A stretch of 64,000 bases of DNA, from contig JBILTR010000004.1 in NCBI GenBank assembly GCA_044371425.1, positions 186,001 to 250,000 on the forward strand, read 5' to 3'. Origin of the DNA: JBEISR01 sp044371425. Lineage in GTDB: Bacteria > Planctomycetota > Planctomycetia > Pirellulales > Pirellulaceae. The position numbers were made by a program, and so were the translations under genes. Below are positions 62,123-64,000 of the stretch, one piece after another (the first letter of the stretch is position 1; each line of letters opens with the position of its first letter). The notes beneath the pieces are model-generated. The model searched no databases, had not been told where the DNA came from, and saw nothing but the letters and a program-made list of their open reading frames with translations.

Positions 62123-63772
62123 TCAACTCTTACTGAAACTAGGAAACGAAAGCAGATTTCCTTCCCGATCGCGGCAATCGATCTCCAGATGCTCCGGATA
62201 CACAGTATCGCTTCCGAAGATCTGAATCGTCGCCCCGGAGAGCTCTTCCATTTTGACGATTTCGCGTCGCTTCCGATTGCTCAAGTAGGCCGCCACCTGC
62301 TCGTTGACACGCACGGACACTCGAGCCACATTGGGGACTTCGCAAGCCAGCATTAGCAGGCGAGTGACTTCGATCGCCATGCTTTCCGGTGTCTTGACCA
62401 ACGCCTTTCCCTGACAGCAGGGGCAGTCGTGGTAGACACTCTTTTTGAAGCTGGGGCGAATCCTTTGCCGAGTCATCTCGATCAGGCCGAAGGGGCTGGT
62501 TCGGAGGATCTTGGTCCGGGCGCGATCTCGCTTCATCGCATCGCGAAGTGCCTTCTCAACCCGCCTCCGATGCGACTCTTTTCGCATGTCGATGAAGTCA
62601 TTGACGATGACACCCCCAAGATCGCGCAGCCTCAGTTGGCGAGCGATTTCCTTTGCTGCAGTCACGTTCACCTGAACGGCTGTCTCTTCCGCAGAATCAT
62701 CCGTGCGGAAATTACCGCTGTTGACATCGATCGCCACCAGAGCTTCGGTGGAGTCGATGACGATCGACCCACCACCCTTAAGCGGCACCTTGCGGTTGTG
62801 GATGCGAGCGATCTCCTCTTCCAGTTGGTATTTATGGAAGAGCGGTTCGCGGCCGTCGTAGAGCTTCAATCGGTCGGCGAATTTGGGCATCACCAGTTCC
62901 ACGAAACCTCGGGCGCGTTCGTACGCTTCCGGATGATCGACCAGGATCGTGTCGATATCTTCGGTGAACGTATCGCGGATTGTACGAATCATCATGTCGC
63001 TCTCTTCGTACACATCGCCGGGCCCCCCTCCCTGCTTCAATCGCTTGACGATCGCTTTCCAAAGTCGCAACAGATAAGCGATGTCTCGGGAAAGTTCTCT
63101 ACGGGTTCGATCCTGACCGGCAGTGCGGACGATAAATCCAAGCCCCTTGGGAGGCTTCAATTCAATCAACATCTTTCTCAGCTTCAATCGCTGATCTTCG
63201 TCTTCAATCTTGCGACTGACCCCTACCCGCCCCAGAGCTGGCATCAGCACCAGGTAGCGACCAGGAATGCTGATGTAAGTCGACAGCGTTGGTCCCTTGG
63301 TCCCGATCCCTTCCTTGATCACCTGGACCAGAACCTCGTCACCTCGGCGAAAGATCTCCTGAATCGGTGGCTTGAAGCGCGGACGGCCACTTCTGGGATG
63401 CTTGCCCCGCTGGCGATCTCGACCGCCTGAGCCCCCGGAATCCTTTCCTTCGTCTTGCTCGTCTCCACTGTCATCGATATCCGAATAGTGGCCATCGAGA
63501 ATCTCTTCGGGGTCGTAACCCGCCTGGCGGAAGTACTGTGGCTCAATATCGCTAATGTGCAGAAACCCGTTTCGGCCGACACCAAAATCGACGAACGCCG
63601 CCTGAATACTCGGCTCCAGATTGACGATCCTGCCCCGGTAAATGTTTCCGACAAAGTTGTTCTGGCTGGCTCGCTCGGTATAAAGCTCCTCCAGAACGCC
63701 ATTTTCCAGTACCGCGATCCGACACTCCTCGGACTGCGACATGTTGATTAGCATTTCTTTTTTCATTGTCAT
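62123..63772 (-). CDS. ribonuclease E/G family endoribonuclease
   Basis: A 549-aa Rne/Rng protein that cleaves single-stranded RNA 5'-end dependently. The S1 domain begins at NFVGNIYRGRIVNLEPSIQA and has an acidic, Gly/Arg-rich insertion (about residues 96-135). GYGFIVRTAG-type 5' sensor is seen as GLGFIVRTAGQ. DNase I-like catalytic motifs are EALVAIDVNSG and GGVIVNDFIDM, with the two Asp. The zinc-link CPCCQG follows. ATG 63766 is an alternative start. No C-terminal scaffold is present, so RNase G-like in length. A short interval separates it from a ptsI-like gene upstream. Confidence 0.93.
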   Translation of the reverse strand: MTMKKEMLINMSQSEECRIAVLENGVLEELYTERASQNNFVGNIYRGRIVNLEPSIQAAFVDFGVGRNGFLHISDIEPQYFRQAGYDPEEILDGHYSDIDDSGDEQDEGKDSGGSGGRDRQRGKHPRSGRPRFKPPIQEIFRRGDEVLVQVIKEGIGTKGPTLSTYISIPGRYLVLMPALGRVGVSRKIEDEDQRLKLRKMLIELKPPKGLGFIVRTAGQDRTRRELSRDIAYLLRLWKAIVKRLKQGGGPGDVYEESDMMIRTIRDTFTEDIDTILVDHPEAYERARGFVELVMPKFADRLKLYDGREPLFHKYQLEEEIARIHNRKVPLKGGGSIVIDSTEALVAIDVNSGNFRTDDSAEETAVQVNVTAAKEIARQLRLRDLGGVIVNDFIDMRKESHRRRVEKALRDAMKRDRARTKILRTSPFGLIEMTRQRIRPSFKKSVYHDCPCCQGKALVKTPESMAIEVTRLLMLACEVPNVARVSVRVNEQVAAYLSNRKRREIVKMEELSGATIQIFGSDTVYPEHLEIDCRDREGNLLSFPSFSKS

Positions 63773-63852
63773 TCCTTATAGGACAAATTCTGGTTTCTCA
63801 CGGCTCCAGGCCATGCCAGGGAGCCTCGATGTATCGGTAAATCCCGCTTCGG

Positions 63853-64000
63853 TCACAACTGGATCGACAGTTCCGGAAGCAGGCCTGCCAGCTGGGACTG
63901 CAAAAACGACTCGACCTCTCTGGCGGTATCCAATCGCAAGGCCCTCCACGCAAGCGCTTCGCACTCGCGAGAGGTCACCGATCGAATCGCCTTCTTCACT
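63853..64000 (-). CDS. C-terminal end of a PtsI (enzyme I)-like protein, partial
   Basis: A minus-strand frame enters from the right edge and stops with TGA at 63853-63855, giving 48 codons. IRSVTSRECEALAWRALRLD followed by TAREVESFLQSQL looks like the last helices of phosphotransferase enzyme I, whose end has the pattern RxLxxxDxxxLAxxALxxxTAxEV. Only this end is in the window, so the identification is tentative. A longer frame on the same strand (63776-63964) is a shadow. The gene lies 80 bp upstream of the RNase E/G gene. Confidence 0.5.
   Translation of the reverse strand, partial: VKKAIRSVTSRECEALAWRALRLDTAREVESFLQSQLAGLLPELSIQL

Noticed and set aside
62429..63430. Plus-strand frame of 333 codons opposite the RNase E/G gene
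   Set aside because: Shadow of a well-supported gene; no ribosome site and no motif.
63776..63964. Minus-strand frame of 62 codons at the right edge
   Set aside because: The neighbouring frame that stops at 63853 has the enzyme I-like pattern, so this one is taken as its shadow.

Overview
The window looks like chromosomal DNA of a planctomycete, most likely of the Pirellulales type. The best markers are a Cys-rich YTV-repeat wall protein, two PEP-CTERM proteins, a lipoprotein of the CRTAC1/ASPIC-UnbV type next to a TPR protein, a DUF1015 protein beside parAB, and the unlinked, mixed-strand arrangement of housekeeping genes. An LPS gene (waaA), class II photolyase and csrA fit the same picture. 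No rRNA, phage, CRISPR array or complete insertion sequence was seen. All assignments come from reading the sequence; no search was run.

Layout. 0.3-2.6 kb: a membrane-anchored cyanophycinase-like peptidase and an alpha/beta hydrolase. 2.7-9.1 kb: a zinc-ribbon coiled-coil protein, greA with a promoter and terminator-like hairpin in its leader, a membrane protein, holA, a RidA-type protein, an SMP-30-like protein and waaA. 9.4-16.1 kb: sugar-phosphate genes (transaldolase, gnd, zwf) with a class II photolyase and tRNA-Cys between them. 16.1-20.9 kb: surE, guaA, apt and a short uvrC. 21.4-30.3 kb: a nucleotidyltransferase/HD fusion, a YciI protein, a secreted nuclease/phosphatase-fold protein, serC-serA, a kinase-like/PP2C fusion, a HAD phosphatase and a DUF3754 membrane protein.

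30.4-33.5 kb: a GH16 glucanase and a PEP-CTERM protein set between two arrays of a hairpin-bearing repeat of about 121 bp. 33.5-37.7 kb: parB and parA, two parS-like palindromes, a DUF1015 gene and trpF. 37.9-42.1 kb: a probable envelope-polysaccharide module (membrane protein, ExeA-like ATPase, unknown protein, sugar epimerase). 42.2-45.5 kb: CRTAC1 lipoprotein and TPR protein. 45.6-49.2 kb: tRNA-Ser, a small protein, tRNA-Gln, rex and the YTV-repeat gene with a strong terminator. 49.3-53.7 kb: a TetA-type transporter, an HTH protein, ferrochelatase, tRNA-Glu and csrA. 54.0-58.9 kb: a large membrane protein, a CoA-type Nudix hydrolase, argC and argJ. 59.1-64.0 kb: a SUMF1-like PEP-CTERM protein, a P-loop kinase, a UDP-glucuronate-type epimerase, RNase E/G and the last 48 codons of a gene that resembles ptsI.

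The most unusual structural signal is a 23-bp hairpin family with a constant stem and A/T tails and two different 7-nt loops. It was seen only at 31.4-33.4 kb (loop GGGTGGC) and 59.1-61.1 kb (loop ACCTGAC). In both places it brackets the only PEP-CTERM genes of the window, and at the second place three minus-strand genes stop at, or within about 30 bp of, a copy. Other points for a second look are the greA leader, which resembles the E. coli GraL arrangement, the kinase-like/PP2C fusion, the nucleotidyltransferase domain with a changed metal-binding motif, and the two-phase 16-residue repeat of the YTV protein.
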